NCBI GenBank assembly: GCA_030065985.1 | Contig: JASJCM010000010.1 | Location: 1-59,636 of the forward strand | Direction of reading: 5' to 3' | Origin: Woeseiaceae bacterium | Lineage (GTDB): Bacteria; Pseudomonadota; Gammaproteobacteria; Steroidobacterales; Woeseiaceae | DNA length: 59,636 nt | In this document: in pieces, positions 1 to 9,043 of the stretch | Layout: each line of letters opens with the position of its first letter | Numbering within the stretch: position 1 is the first letter of the stretch | Translations under genes and position numbers: made by a program | Notes under the pieces: model-generated | The model's database searches: none | Seen by the model: the letters and a program-made list of their open reading frames with translations, nothing else | What the model was told of the DNA's origin: nothing

Positions 1-487
1 GCCTTACTGTGAGCGCCGATGTCTTTGGCGCAAGCTCCGAAGGTTTGATAACGGCGCAGTTGCCTGCGGCAATCGCGGCGACGAGACCGGCCAACGTCAA
101 CTGCAGCGGATAATTCCATGCACCGATGATAAGCACGACACCGAGGGGTTCGGGTTGCAACCAGCTTTTGCCCGGTTTGCCGACCATTGGCGTCGGTACC
201 TTGCGACGCCTTGTCCATTTCTTCAGATGCTTGCGGCTGTAGGCCGCATCGCTGGCGACGTAGGAAACCTCTGTCGACCAGGCTTCGAGCGCATGTTTGC
301 CGAGATCGGCCTTGAGTGCGTCCAGAATGTCCTGCTCCCGTTCGGCCATCATGCGCTCCACCGCCTCGAGCTGCTGCGCGCGCCATTCCAGGCTGAGCGT
401 CCGTTCGGACTCGAACACGGCTTCAAGTTCGGCGAGCATGTCTGTGTAGTCGGGTTGCGTGCTGATTGGGGTGGCTGCTTCGGTCAT
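1..487 (-). CDS. Aldehyde dehydrogenase, class 3-like (N-terminal part; 3' end outside the window)
   Basis: The minus strand reads an ATG at 487 (MTEAATPISTQPDYTDMLAE) and stays open to the window edge, giving about 162 residues of an enzyme normally near 450-480. The GAWNYPLQLTLAGLVAAIAA segment followed by GNCAVIKPSELAP is the start of the Rossmann NAD(P)-binding domain of ALDH3 or coniferyl-aldehyde-dehydrogenase relatives, where Trp-Asn-Tyr-Pro and Lys-Pro-Ser-Glu contact the cofactor. The family oxidises fatty or aromatic aldehydes to acids. The catalytic Cys and Glu lie in the missing part, so activity and substrate cannot be judged. The TetR gene at 498-1169 lies immediately upstream on the same strand, 10 nt away, and is probably co-transcribed and may regulate it. 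Confidence 0.9.
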   Translation of the reverse strand, partial: MTEAATPISTQPDYTDMLAELEAVFESERTLSLEWRAQQLEAVERMMAEREQDILDALKADLGKHALEAWSTEVSYVASDAAYSRKHLKKWTRRRKVPTPMVGKPGKSWLQPEPLGVVLIIGAWNYPLQLTLAGLVAAIAAGNCAVIKPSELAPKTSALTVR

Positions 488-497
488 GGCAGGAGCC

Positions 498-1169
498 TCA
501 GTCTGAGTTGACGATCCATCCGACGATGCGGCGGATCTCATTGCGTATGGATTTATAGTCTACGTTGTCGAGCACAGCCGGCAACGCCTGGTACTCGAGC
601 CGCGTTATCGTGCCGAGCAACAGGCGCGCATCCGTTTCCGGGTCAGTCGCGTTGAAGTATTCGCAAAACCGAACCATGGGCTGCAACAGTCGGCTGCGAT
701 GCAGAGCAGACAGCTCCTGCAAAGTCGGCTCGTTCAATGCTTCGTAGAAGAAGTGATGTTCGACGGCGAGTCCTTCAGGGTGTTTTGCCAATCCATGCCT
801 GATGTGATCAACAATTCGCTTCGTACAGTAGTCAGTAATGCGCCGCCGCGTTTCCTCGTCGGCAAGGTCAGACGGCGAAAACTGATCGAGGTACCTGAAC
901 GCCTTCTCCCACTGCTCGGTTAGCGCGCCGTAATCCTTATCCATGAAGGTACGGAACGCGAGCGACAGAAGTTCGTTCAGGTCGCGAAAGTAATAGGTCG
1001 TCAGCGATAACTGCACACCCGCCTCACGGGCGATCGCGCGATGCGTCGTGCCGCGCACGCCCTCTTTTGCAATAACGGTGAGCGTAGCGTCGAGGATCTT
1101 GCGACGTGTCTGCTCGCCGCGCGGTCGCGTGCCACGATTCCTGATTTCCACTACGCCGGAGTCACTCAT
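498..1169 (-). CDS. TetR family transcriptional regulator
   Basis: Protein of 223 residues beginning MSDSGVVEIRNRGTRPRGEQ. Residues about 17-63 (TRRKILDATLTVIAKEGVRG, then TTHRAIAREAGVQLSLTTYYF) are a typical TetR N-terminal helix-turn-helix. The remaining all-helical part is a ligand/dimer domain without a recognisable ligand signature. The reading frame is open further upstream to 1406, but the HTH position and the usual TetR length favour the ATG at 1169. The gene ends 10 nt before the aldehyde dehydrogenase start, so it is probably an autoregulated regulator of that gene. The ligand is unknown. Confidence 0.9.
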   Translation of the reverse strand: MSDSGVVEIRNRGTRPRGEQTRRKILDATLTVIAKEGVRGTTHRAIAREAGVQLSLTTYYFRDLNELLSLAFRTFMDKDYGALTEQWEKAFRYLDQFSPSDLADEETRRRITDYCTKRIVDHIRHGLAKHPEGLAVEHHFFYEALNEPTLQELSALHRSRLLQPMVRFCEYFNATDPETDARLLLGTITRLEYQALPAVLDNVDYKSIRNEIRRIVGWIVNSD

Positions 1170-1290
1170 GCCACTATTCTCGCAGATTGGGGCCCTGCTC
1201 GCGTACGGATTCCGAGACACACTACCGGATCCCCTGGCCGAAATGTGCCAAGCTCTTGATAGGACTATGAGAATTCCTCGGGAGAGACCA

Positions 1291-1713
1291 ATGCGACAGC
1301 TGCTTTTCCTCGCCGCCGTGTTCTTCGTCACCGCCGCGGTAGCGGACGACAAACTCGATACAAAAGAGCTCGACAAGTCGTCGACTAATATGAGCACGAC
1401 AACCACCGCAACCGATTACAACTCGAGCCGGTCGAACAACATCAACGCGGCTGTACCGGCCGGCGGGCCGATTGGCGATGAGAACGACGACGACGAACAG
1501 TCTGAAACTCGCGCACAAGATTACAATTCCAGCCGGTCAAACACGACGTCAGCCATAGACGACAAAGTGGACCTGGATAAAGACAGCGTCATCCATCGTG
1601 ATATTGCGACACGCAACATGCAGACACACGACGATGATGATGATGACAAGGCGGCTGCCGAGTACCAGGACCCGGACGATCCCGTCACGCGCAAGCGGCC
1701 CGGCAAGCGCTAG
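1291..1713 (+). CDS. Small secreted acidic protein with duplicated DYNSSRSN motif
   Basis: Protein of 140 residues. The ATG at 1291 is chosen because GGAGAG lies at 1281-1286 and the protein then starts with a signal peptide, MRQLLFLAAVFFVTAAVADD (cleavage probably after AVA). The mature part is low-complexity, hydrophilic and strongly acidic. It carries two copies of DYNSSRSN about 40 residues apart, each followed by N/T-rich sequence, and a six-residue Asp run near the C-terminus (encoded by a GAT/GAC run near 1630-1650). No cysteines and no known domain are visible. It is transcribed divergently from the TetR gene across a 121-bp gap. Function unknown; it is likely periplasmic or extracellular. 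Confidence 0.7.
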   Translation: MRQLLFLAAVFFVTAAVADDKLDTKELDKSSTNMSTTTTATDYNSSRSNNINAAVPAGGPIGDENDDDEQSETRAQDYNSSRSNTTSAIDDKVDLDKDSVIHRDIATRNMQTHDDDDDDKAAAEYQDPDDPVTRKRPGKR

Positions 1714-2948
1714 GCGGTCAACTCCGATACGTCGAGCAAATACTGCTGTCGGCTACCTTCATGTATTGAGTCGATCGTGACGTAGCGATCGTCGGGGCCG
1801 AAGCGCGGGTGTAAATCACATCGATTGTGTTTGCCCACGTCGGGGTCCGTGTAGAACTCCCCGATCATGTAGCACGTATCTGTGTCGACTTCGTAGAGCA
1901 ACACCCGTTGCAGGTTCGACTCTTTGTTTGCGTACGTATCGGTCAGGATGAACCGCCCGTCGCTTGAGTACGTCATGTGCCCGTTCTCGGCAAGCGCACC
2001 CCGGCCAATGACTTCGACAGACCCATCGCGATCATCGTAGAGGTGATAGTGAGCCGAACCGCCGTGCGTGCCCCAGGCGACAATGGAATCAGCGTCCTTC
2101 CACATTGGGTTGGAAAGCAGGGAAGGATTCTCAGCGCCTTCCAGCAGCTTCAAATCGGTACCGTCTACATTGCAGCTGAACAGGCGGTGGCAAAAGCTTG
2201 ATTCGTCGTCGACGCGCTCGGTCCAGCGATGCAAAAACAGGAAGCGCTGGCCATCTGGCGCAGCCGCGACGTGCGTCACCCAATGGATAGCGTTGTCCAT
2301 TGACGGCAGAGAGTCGAACTCAGACAGCTGTCGTAGCGACACAAGCAACTCGAACTCGGCCGTTGCGATATTCATGCGCCATATGCCGTCATCGTCTGGT
2401 GCGGGCTCGGGCTTGGTATTCGCATGCGCGGCGCGAAAGCCGGTGAGCCTGTGTGTTGGCCGGTAACCCAGCGCCTTGTGCGTAACTTCGAGCCGTGCAA
2501 AGTCAATGCACAATGCGTATGCGCCGTCCGGAACAACGGCATAAACTGGCAGCGGTAGCTCGCGTACCTCCTCGTTCGCACAATCGTACACGTTTGCGCG
2601 GAAGTCCGCATAGGGAAACTCGGTAATCTCCGGCCCCATCGCGCGGGTGTTGTAGACGATCTGCTGCTCGCCCGGCGTTTCCAACCACTGTAACTGGCAG
2701 CCAATCTGCCAGTTCCACGCCGTCGACGAGCCGATGATCTTGAAACTATCCTTTTCCTCGAGGTCAAAGTAGCCGACCTCGGCGACTTCGCTGCCGTCGA
2801 GGTCCTGCGTCATGACCGGCACCTGGTTTGACAACAGGTAGCGCCCAAGGTCGTCCCAAGGGCTCTTGCTGTAGTAGCCCAGGAAGTGGTTGCGTTGGCC
2901 GTCGCCGATACGGCGAATCGGGCAGGGCCGATCGATGAATCTGCTCAT
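1710..2948 (-). CDS. TolB/oligogalacturonate-lyase-like beta-propeller protein
   Basis: Protein of 412 residues starting at the ATG at 2948 (MSRFIDRPCPIRRIGDGQRN). No signal peptide is seen, so it is probably cytoplasmic. Repeated blades such as AAPDGQRFLFLHRWTE, YSSDGRFILTDTYA and FGPDDRYVTIDS are typical of TolB/WD40-like propellers. The overall pattern (early GYYSKSPWD, later HPRFGPDDRYV) resembles the oligogalacturonate lyase family, but no pectin-catabolic gene lies nearby, so that enzyme activity is not claimed. It is convergent with the small secreted protein, with stop codons overlapping by 4 nt, and divergent from the S9 peptidase. Confidence 0.65.
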   Translation of the reverse strand: MSRFIDRPCPIRRIGDGQRNHFLGYYSKSPWDDLGRYLLSNQVPVMTQDLDGSEVAEVGYFDLEEKDSFKIIGSSTAWNWQIGCQLQWLETPGEQQIVYNTRAMGPEITEFPYADFRANVYDCANEEVRELPLPVYAVVPDGAYALCIDFARLEVTHKALGYRPTHRLTGFRAAHANTKPEPAPDDDGIWRMNIATAEFELLVSLRQLSEFDSLPSMDNAIHWVTHVAAAPDGQRFLFLHRWTERVDDESSFCHRLFSCNVDGTDLKLLEGAENPSLLSNPMWKDADSIVAWGTHGGSAHYHLYDDRDGSVEVIGRGALAENGHMTYSSDGRFILTDTYANKESNLQRVLLYEVDTDTCYMIGEFYTDPDVGKHNRCDLHPRFGPDDRYVTIDSIHEGSRQQYLLDVSELTA

Positions 2949-3015
2949 GACGGGTATTATGCGCCTCTTTGTGCCACATGGCGCGCATGCAAACAGGCCG
3001 GAAACTGGAGACCTG

Positions 3016-5406
3016 ATGAAGAACAAGATCACGCTGCTGCTTGCCCTGATTCTCGCCGCACCGCTTGCACACGCCGAAGAATTGACACTCGAACGCATCA
3101 TGGCTGATGCCGACTGGCTCGGGAACAAACCGCAGAACGCATTCTGGGGCGCCGACAGCCGCACCGTGTTCTTCGAACAGAAGCGCGAAGGCTCCAAGCT
3201 GCAGGACCTTTACTCCGTGGATACGATCGACGGAGCAATAGCGCAGATTGCCGAGTCGTCCTGGTCACAGACATTCCGCAGATCGACCGTCTACAGCCAA
3301 GCAGGCGACCTGCACGCATGGACCTACGCCGGCGACATCTTCATGAGCGACGGCGACACCTCCTGGCAGGTGACACGCACGGCCGCTACCGAGTCTTCGC
3401 CGATGTTCATGGCGGACGGGCGGCGCATCGCGTTTCAGCGCGATGGCCAGATGTTCGTCTTCGACCCCGCTAGCCGGCTTGCCGAACAGGTCACAAATCT
3501 CAAGTTCGAAGATGACCCGACGGCCGACGATGGCTTCGACGTCATGCGGACACACCAGGAGCGCCTCTACCGCAAGCTGCGCGAGTCCGAGCAGGACAAG
3601 GACGAGGCGCGCGAGCGCGAGACTTCGTTGTATGAGCTCGACGAAGCGCTCAGCGCGGCGCCTATCTACATGGGTGACCAGCTGGAGTCGCAGGGGCACG
3701 CGCTGTCGCCCGACGGCCGCTGGCTGCTGGTCGTCACCGAGGCCAAGAGTTTTGACGGCGGCAAAGACGGCAGCATGCCCGAATACGTCACGATGAGTGG
3801 TTACGTCGAAACTCGCACCGTGCGGACGCGGGTCGGCCGGAAGGGACGGGCACCACAGTCGGTGTGGCTCGTCGATCTCGAGACCAGTGAGAAACACGAA
3901 ATCAGCCTGGGCAACTTGCCGGGCATTGACGAGGATCCGCTCGCCAAACTGCGTGCCGGCGCGATCGAGCACTTCGTTGAGCTCGGCGAAGAGCGTGACA
4001 AAGCTGAGGCACGGCTCAAGGCGCCCGACATCCGGGGCGTGCAGTTCTACGAGGTGCAGTGGTCAAACGACGGCGCGCAGGCGCTGTTGTACGTGCATGC
4101 TAACGACAACAAAGACCGCTGGATCGCAACGATCGACTTCGACGGCAAAGAGCTCATCAACCAGCATCGCCTGACCGATGAGGCCTGGGTCAACAACTAT
4201 CACATCGAGCACGGCTGGCTCGACGACAACGAAACGATCTGGTTCCTGTCCGAAGACCACGGTTACCTGGGCTTGTACACGAAGAACATCGACGATCGTC
4301 GTAGCAGAGCGCTCGTAACGGGTGAGCACGTGATCTTCGATCCGGTGCTCGGCCCGTCCGGCAGGTATCTCTATTACCAGGCGAACGTCGAGCATCCGGG
4401 CCTTTACGAAGGTTGGCGCGTCGATGTCGCAACCGGCAAGGCTGAGCAACTGACGAACCTCGATGGCACGAGCGCCATCGTCGTGTCACCCGATGAATCG
4501 AAGTTGCTGATCACGCACTCCACGCACGGCCGTCACGATGAGCTTTTCGTGCAGGACAATCGGCCCGGCGCCGAGGCGCGGCAGCTCACCGACACGATGA
4601 GCGATCTCTACAAATCGATCGACTGGCAGCAGCCGACCTTCGTCGAGGTGCCGTCGTCGCATGTCGACAAACCCATCCATTCGAAACTCTATCTGCCGGA
4701 CGACCACGACCCGTCGAAGACCTACCCGGCCGTCATGTTCGTGCACGGTGCCGGCTATCTGCAGAATGCCGACTTCGGCTGGCCCGACTATTACCGCGAA
4801 CACATGTTTCACAACCTGCTCGCGCAGCATGGCTACGTCGTCATCGACCTGGACTTTCGCGCATCGGAGGGCTACGGCCGTGACTGGCGCACGGCGATCT
4901 ACCGTCGCATGGGCGTGCCGGAGCTCGAGGACTACATCGATGGCATCGACTTCCTTGCGGAGAACTACGGTGTCGATCGCGAGCGGGTCGGCATTTACGG
5001 CGGGTCGTACGGCGGCTTCATGACCTTCGTCGCGCTCTTCAAAGCGCCGGGCACGTTCAAGGCCGGCGCCGCGCTGCGTCCCGTAACCGACTGGTCTCAT
5101 TACAACCACGGCTACACATCGAACATCCTGAACACGCCAGACACCGATCCCGAGGCGTTCTATGTCAGTTCGCCGATTAACTATGCCGAGGGGCTGGAAG
5201 ATGCCTTGCTGATCCAGGCTGGCATGCTGGATGACAATGTCTTTTTCCAGGATGCGGTCCTGCTCGTGCAGCGACTGATCGAGCTCGGCAAGGAAGACTG
5301 GGAAATGGCAATCTACCCTCAGGACCCGCACGGCTACGTGCATCCGGAAAGCTGGCTTGACGGTTACCGGCGTATCTTCAAACTGTTCGAGGCCAAGTTG
5401 AAGTAA
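3016..5406 (+). CDS. Secreted S9 family (DPP-IV/prolyl oligopeptidase type) serine peptidase
   Basis: Protein of 796 residues. The ATG at 3016 is preceded by TGGAG and gives a signal peptide (MKNKITLLLALILAAPLAHA). Residues about 40-520 form the DPP-IV N-terminal beta-propeller; the C-terminal 260 residues are an alpha/beta hydrolase. The triad is visible: Ser664 in GGSYGG, Asp739/Asp740 in MLDDNVFFQD, and His772 in DPHGYVHP. The family releases dipeptides or cleaves short peptides after proline or similar residues, here in the periplasm. The frame is open upstream to 2890, but that would run into the divergent neighbour and lose the signal peptide. It ends 5 nt before the MaoC-like pair. Confidence 0.92.
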   Translation: MKNKITLLLALILAAPLAHAEELTLERIMADADWLGNKPQNAFWGADSRTVFFEQKREGSKLQDLYSVDTIDGAIAQIAESSWSQTFRRSTVYSQAGDLHAWTYAGDIFMSDGDTSWQVTRTAATESSPMFMADGRRIAFQRDGQMFVFDPASRLAEQVTNLKFEDDPTADDGFDVMRTHQERLYRKLRESEQDKDEARERETSLYELDEALSAAPIYMGDQLESQGHALSPDGRWLLVVTEAKSFDGGKDGSMPEYVTMSGYVETRTVRTRVGRKGRAPQSVWLVDLETSEKHEISLGNLPGIDEDPLAKLRAGAIEHFVELGEERDKAEARLKAPDIRGVQFYEVQWSNDGAQALLYVHANDNKDRWIATIDFDGKELINQHRLTDEAWVNNYHIEHGWLDDNETIWFLSEDHGYLGLYTKNIDDRRSRALVTGEHVIFDPVLGPSGRYLYYQANVEHPGLYEGWRVDVATGKAEQLTNLDGTSAIVVSPDESKLLITHSTHGRHDELFVQDNRPGAEARQLTDTMSDLYKSIDWQQPTFVEVPSSHVDKPIHSKLYLPDDHDPSKTYPAVMFVHGAGYLQNADFGWPDYYREHMFHNLLAQHGYVVIDLDFRASEGYGRDWRTAIYRRMGVPELEDYIDGIDFLAENYGVDRERVGIYGGSYGGFMTFVALFKAPGTFKAGAALRPVTDWSHYNHGYTSNILNTPDTDPEAFYVSSPINYAEGLEDALLIQAGMLDDNVFFQDAVLLVQRLIELGKEDWEMAIYPQDPHGYVHPESWLDGYRRIFKLFEAKLK

Positions 5407-5411
5407 GTCAC

Positions 5412-5852
5412 ATGATCGACAAATCGCTAATCGGCACGGAGATGCCGAGCCACTCGACCACCGTCGAGGCGAATCGACTCCGGTTTTTTGCCAAGGCTAC
5501 TGGCCAGACTGACCCGGTCTACGTTGATGAATCAGCTGCGCAAGCTGCCGGCTACCGTGGCCTGCCGATGCCGCCGACGATGGCTTTCTGTTTCGATATG
5601 GACGTGCCAAATCCGTTCGAGATTCTCGACGTGCTCGATGTAGAGCTTGGCCGGCTGCTGCACGGCGAGCAGCATTTCGACTACCTCGGCGATGTCTGCG
5701 CCGGCGATACGCTGACTTATCGCACCAGGATTTCAGATATCTACGACAAAAGAAACGGTGCGTTGGAGTTCATCGTGACCGACACCGACGTCGACAACCA
5801 GGATGGCGACTGCGTCGTGAAGATGCATCGCGTCTACGTGATTCGCAACTGA
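5412..5852 (+). CDS. MaoC-like hydratase, FAS1-type N-terminal (hotdog) domain protein
   Basis: Protein of 146 residues with a single hotdog fold of the FAS1-like dehydratase/MaoC_dehydrat_N type: TVEANRLRFFAKATGQTDPVYVD near the N-terminus and PMPPTMAFCF in the middle. Proteins of this type usually pair with a second, catalytic MaoC subunit, which is exactly what follows 10 nt downstream. Together the pair probably hydrates an enoyl-CoA or dehydrates a hydroxyacyl-CoA. This subunit lacks the clear Asp-His hydratase motif seen in the next gene, so it is likely the non-catalytic or substrate-shaping half. The exact acyl-CoA substrate cannot be read from sequence. Confidence 0.85.
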   Translation: MIDKSLIGTEMPSHSTTVEANRLRFFAKATGQTDPVYVDESAAQAAGYRGLPMPPTMAFCFDMDVPNPFEILDVLDVELGRLLHGEQHFDYLGDVCAGDTLTYRTRISDIYDKRNGALEFIVTDTDVDNQDGDCVVKMHRVYVIRN

Positions 5853-5862
5853 GGAGTCGAGC

Positions 5863-6276
5863 ATGCCCCCAATCACCCTTGACTCCCTCAGCATCGGCGA
5901 CACTCTGCCACCACTGACCGTCAAACCCATCTCAAGGACGACCCTGGCGCTGTATGCCGGCGCGTCGGGCGACCACAACCCAATTCATCTCGATATCGAT
6001 TTCGCGAAACGGTTTGGACTCGATGACGTCATCGCGCACGGCATGCTGATTATGGCCTACGCGGGTCGGATGCTGACGGACTGGGTACCGCAGTCGGCAC
6101 TGCAACGCTTCGGCGTCCGCTTCAGCGCTATGACCGCGGTACACGACGAAATTACGTGTACAGGTACAGTCACGGCGAAGCATGAAGACGGCACCGTGCA
6201 TGTCGACCTGCAGGCAGCAGATCAACGCGGCGACATCAAACTCGCAGGCGAAGCAGTGCTGCGCCTGGCCGCCTGA
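5863..6276 (+). CDS. MaoC-like (R)-enoyl-CoA hydratase, catalytic subunit
   Basis: Protein of 137 residues with the hydratase 2 motif: YAGASGDHNPIHLDIDFAKR carries the Asp and His that activate water in (R)-specific enoyl-CoA hydratases, followed by the typical IAHGMLIMAY helix. A GAGGAGTCGAGC leader containing a good ribosome site precedes the ATG at 5863. It is co-directional with the preceding hotdog gene and probably forms a heteromeric hydratase with it. Acyl-CoA dehydrogenases elsewhere in the window fit a beta-oxidation-like setting. It is convergent with the M16 peptidase, leaving a 27-bp gap. Confidence 0.9.
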   Translation: MPPITLDSLSIGDTLPPLTVKPISRTTLALYAGASGDHNPIHLDIDFAKRFGLDDVIAHGMLIMAYAGRMLTDWVPQSALQRFGVRFSAMTAVHDEITCTGTVTAKHEDGTVHVDLQAADQRGDIKLAGEAVLRLAA

Positions 6277-6303
6277 GACGGCGGCGCAACACGCTGAAAA
6301 CAA

Positions 6304-9024
6304 TTACCGCAAGCGGTTTCCGTCGGCATCCCACACCTCGACTTCACCGATCTCGAGAGCATTGATCGAGTCCTCGATCTTCTCGAGGTCCCCCGTAACG
6401 AACCACGTGAGTTCGTCGGGATCGATCCGATCGGTCAGCGACGCGACGAGATCTTCGAGCTGCACGGCCTCGTACTCTGCCTTCCGCTGCTCGACGTAAT
6501 CGTCTGCAAGGCCAAACACGCCATTGTTCACGAGGTATTGCAGGGTGCCGTTCGCCGTAGCGGTTACCGCCGGCAGCTTGCGTATGCGCTCATTACGCAC
6601 CTTGTCCAGCTCGTCAGCCGTGATCGGTCTTGCGTCGGCCAGCGCCTCAAACTCGGCAACAAGCTCGCGGATGCTGTCGGCGGTCTTATCGGACTGCACC
6701 TGCGCAATAATCCACCACTTGCGCGGACCGGCTGTCTGACCGGTCCCTGAGCGAACGCCGTAGCTCCAGCCCCTCTCCTCGCGAAGATTCGTGTTGATCC
6801 GCGACATGAAGTTGCCGCCGTAGATCATGTTGGCGAGTGTAAACTCCGTGTGTCCGGCCTGGAACGGCGGATCGATAACGCGCGCGGCAACAATATTGGA
6901 CTGTGGCGCACCGGGCATGTCGAAGACGATGACGCGAGGCTGCGGCTCCGGTTGCGGCGCCGCGAGCACGTCGACATCCAACGACTCGCCTTTAACCGGC
7001 TTCCAGTTGCCGAAGTGCTTGTTAAGCGTGCTGCGAAGCTCTTCCGATTCAATGCCACCGACCACGTACAACGTGAGATCCTGCGGGCGGATGCGTCGTT
7101 CGTAAGCCGCGCGAATATCGGCATCGGTCAGCGCCGCGACATCCGCCGTTGTGGACGGCATGCCGCCATAGGGATGCTCCCCATAGATCACAGCGTCGGA
7201 ATACATGCGCGCAAGCGTTGCGGGATTCGTCTTGCCCTGCTCGATCGTGGCGATGGACTGCTCCTTGAGCAGTGCAACTTCCTTTTCGTCGAACGACGGG
7301 TTGCGCACGATATCTGCGGCGAGCTCCATCGCATCGTCGATCTTCGAGGTCAATGTGGAAACCGTCATACGACTGGAGTCGTTATCGAGCGACATGCTGA
7401 ATGAGCTGCCCGTGCGCTTCAGATCGTCCTGAATCTCGTCCGCAGACCGCTCCTTCGTGCCCCGGCTCATTGCGGGGAATGCGATTGCGCTGGCCGCCGG
7501 ATTCTCGTTCGCCGAGACAACAGAACCGATACGGAACAGGCCGACGACACTGACCGCTGGGACCCCGGCGCGCTTTACGAAGCGTACGGGGATGCCGTTC
7601 TTCAGCTCGAAGTCCTCGACCTCAGGACCCTTGGCGGGCGGGTAACTATCGACCGACGGCAGGTCACTGCGGTCAACGCCTTCCGCCGCAGCCGTGTAAT
7701 TCGGGAACATCGTGACGTAAATCTCGTGGAATCCGTCACCCAGCCACTCGACTGCTGCCGCCCTAACGGATTCAGGTGTCGAGTTGTCGATCCAGCTGAA
7801 GCCGAGCTTGTACGCATCCGGCGATCCGCCATAGTACTCGCTCTCAGCCAACAGGTTCGCTTTGCCGGCGAGCGAGTCGAGGCCCTTGATAACTGACGCC
7901 GCGTACTGCGTCTTGATCAGCTCGAGTTCTTTCAACGTTGGGCCGTCTCTGAAGAAACGGCTCAGTTCCTCCGCGACGATCTGGCGTACGCGATCGGCAT
8001 CGGCGCCTGGTATCAATACGACCTGCAAACCAACCATCGACGCAAGATCGAAGGGCTGCGTGCTCATCGAGGCGCCCACGGCCAGCTTTTCCTCCTTCAC
8101 GAGTCGTCGGTACAGGCGGGATGACGAATCGCCGCCGAGGATGCGCGTTGCCAGTGAAACCAGTGTCGACGCCTCGTGATCCAAGCCGGGGACAGACCAA
8201 CCTCTGTAAATCAGCGGGTTCGCGACGCGGTCCTGGTAGGTCTCGAACGTGTTGAGAGTGCGCTCCGGCACCCAATCGTCGCGATGCGAAACCGGCGGCC
8301 CGGCGGGAATGTCGCCGAAGTGTGCTTCGACAGACGCAAGCGCAGCGACAGGGTCGATATCACCGGCCACGGTCACGATGGCGTTTGCCGCGCCGTACCA
8401 CTCTTTGAACCACTCGTGCACGTCCTCGAGCGATGCTGCATCGAGATCTTCCATCGAGCCGATCGTCGACCAGCTGTACGGATGACCTTTCGGGTAAACG
8501 CCGGCGAGCATCTTCTTGTAGACCTGCGAGTATGGACGATTGTCGCCGCGACGCTTCTCGTTCTGCACGACGCCACGCTGCTGGTCGAGTTTTTCCTGGG
8601 TGACCGCCCCGAGCAGGTGACCCATGCGATCCGACTCAAGCCAGAGAATGCGATCGAGTGCCGTGTTCGGCACCGTCTGGAAATAACGCGTGCGATCAAA
8701 CCACGTATCGCCGTTCAGCGATCCGCCAACGTCCTGAACCGGCTCGAAGTACTCGCCATCGTAATTTTCGGAGCCGTTGAACATCAGATGCTCGAACAGG
8801 TGTGCGAATCCGGTCTTGCCAGGCTTCTCGTCGCGCGACCCTACTTTGTAGTAGACGTTGACGAAGGCTTGCGGCGCGGCGCGATCGACATGCACCAGTA
8901 CGGTCAGGCCATTGTCGAGAATGTGGCGTTCATAGGGGATATCGACGCCTGCAAGGTCCTGTGCCGCGGCGGGCAGAACCAACAGGGCGGCAAGCAGCGT
9001 TGACGCTGCGAGTCGTTTGATCAT
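6304..9024 (-). CDS. Secreted M16 family zinc metallopeptidase (two-repeat, pitrilysin type)
   Basis: Protein of 906 residues with a signal peptide (MIKRLAASTLLAALLVLPAAAQ). The inverted zinc motif HxxEH is at residues 75-79 (HLFEH) in the first M16 repeat. The second repeat (from about residue 470, EDFELKNGIPVRFVKRAG) lacks this motif, as is usual for the inactive half. The family uses a clam-shell chamber to degrade peptides and small unfolded proteins; here it acts in the periplasm. It starts 19 nt after the upstream symporter gene ends on the same strand, so the two may be co-transcribed. Confidence 0.93.
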   Translation of the reverse strand: MIKRLAASTLLAALLVLPAAAQDLAGVDIPYERHILDNGLTVLVHVDRAAPQAFVNVYYKVGSRDEKPGKTGFAHLFEHLMFNGSENYDGEYFEPVQDVGGSLNGDTWFDRTRYFQTVPNTALDRILWLESDRMGHLLGAVTQEKLDQQRGVVQNEKRRGDNRPYSQVYKKMLAGVYPKGHPYSWSTIGSMEDLDAASLEDVHEWFKEWYGAANAIVTVAGDIDPVAALASVEAHFGDIPAGPPVSHRDDWVPERTLNTFETYQDRVANPLIYRGWSVPGLDHEASTLVSLATRILGGDSSSRLYRRLVKEEKLAVGASMSTQPFDLASMVGLQVVLIPGADADRVRQIVAEELSRFFRDGPTLKELELIKTQYAASVIKGLDSLAGKANLLAESEYYGGSPDAYKLGFSWIDNSTPESVRAAAVEWLGDGFHEIYVTMFPNYTAAAEGVDRSDLPSVDSYPPAKGPEVEDFELKNGIPVRFVKRAGVPAVSVVGLFRIGSVVSANENPAASAIAFPAMSRGTKERSADEIQDDLKRTGSSFSMSLDNDSSRMTVSTLTSKIDDAMELAADIVRNPSFDEKEVALLKEQSIATIEQGKTNPATLARMYSDAVIYGEHPYGGMPSTTADVAALTDADIRAAYERRIRPQDLTLYVVGGIESEELRSTLNKHFGNWKPVKGESLDVDVLAAPQPEPQPRVIVFDMPGAPQSNIVAARVIDPPFQAGHTEFTLANMIYGGNFMSRINTNLREERGWSYGVRSGTGQTAGPRKWWIIAQVQSDKTADSIRELVAEFEALADARPITADELDKVRNERIRKLPAVTATANGTLQYLVNNGVFGLADDYVEQRKAEYEAVQLEDLVASLTDRIDPDELTWFVTGDLEKIEDSINALEIGEVEVWDADGNRLR

Positions 9025-9043
9025 TTGTAACTCCGAAGCTTGC

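Noticed and set aside
155-511. 118-codon plus-strand frame at the left edge
   Set aside because: Opposite strand of the aldehyde dehydrogenase, whose conserved motifs are unmistakable.
1629-1650. Short GAT repeat run as a phase-variable microsatellite
   Set aside because: It is brief, in-frame, and codes the Asp run; triplet slippage would not shift the frame.
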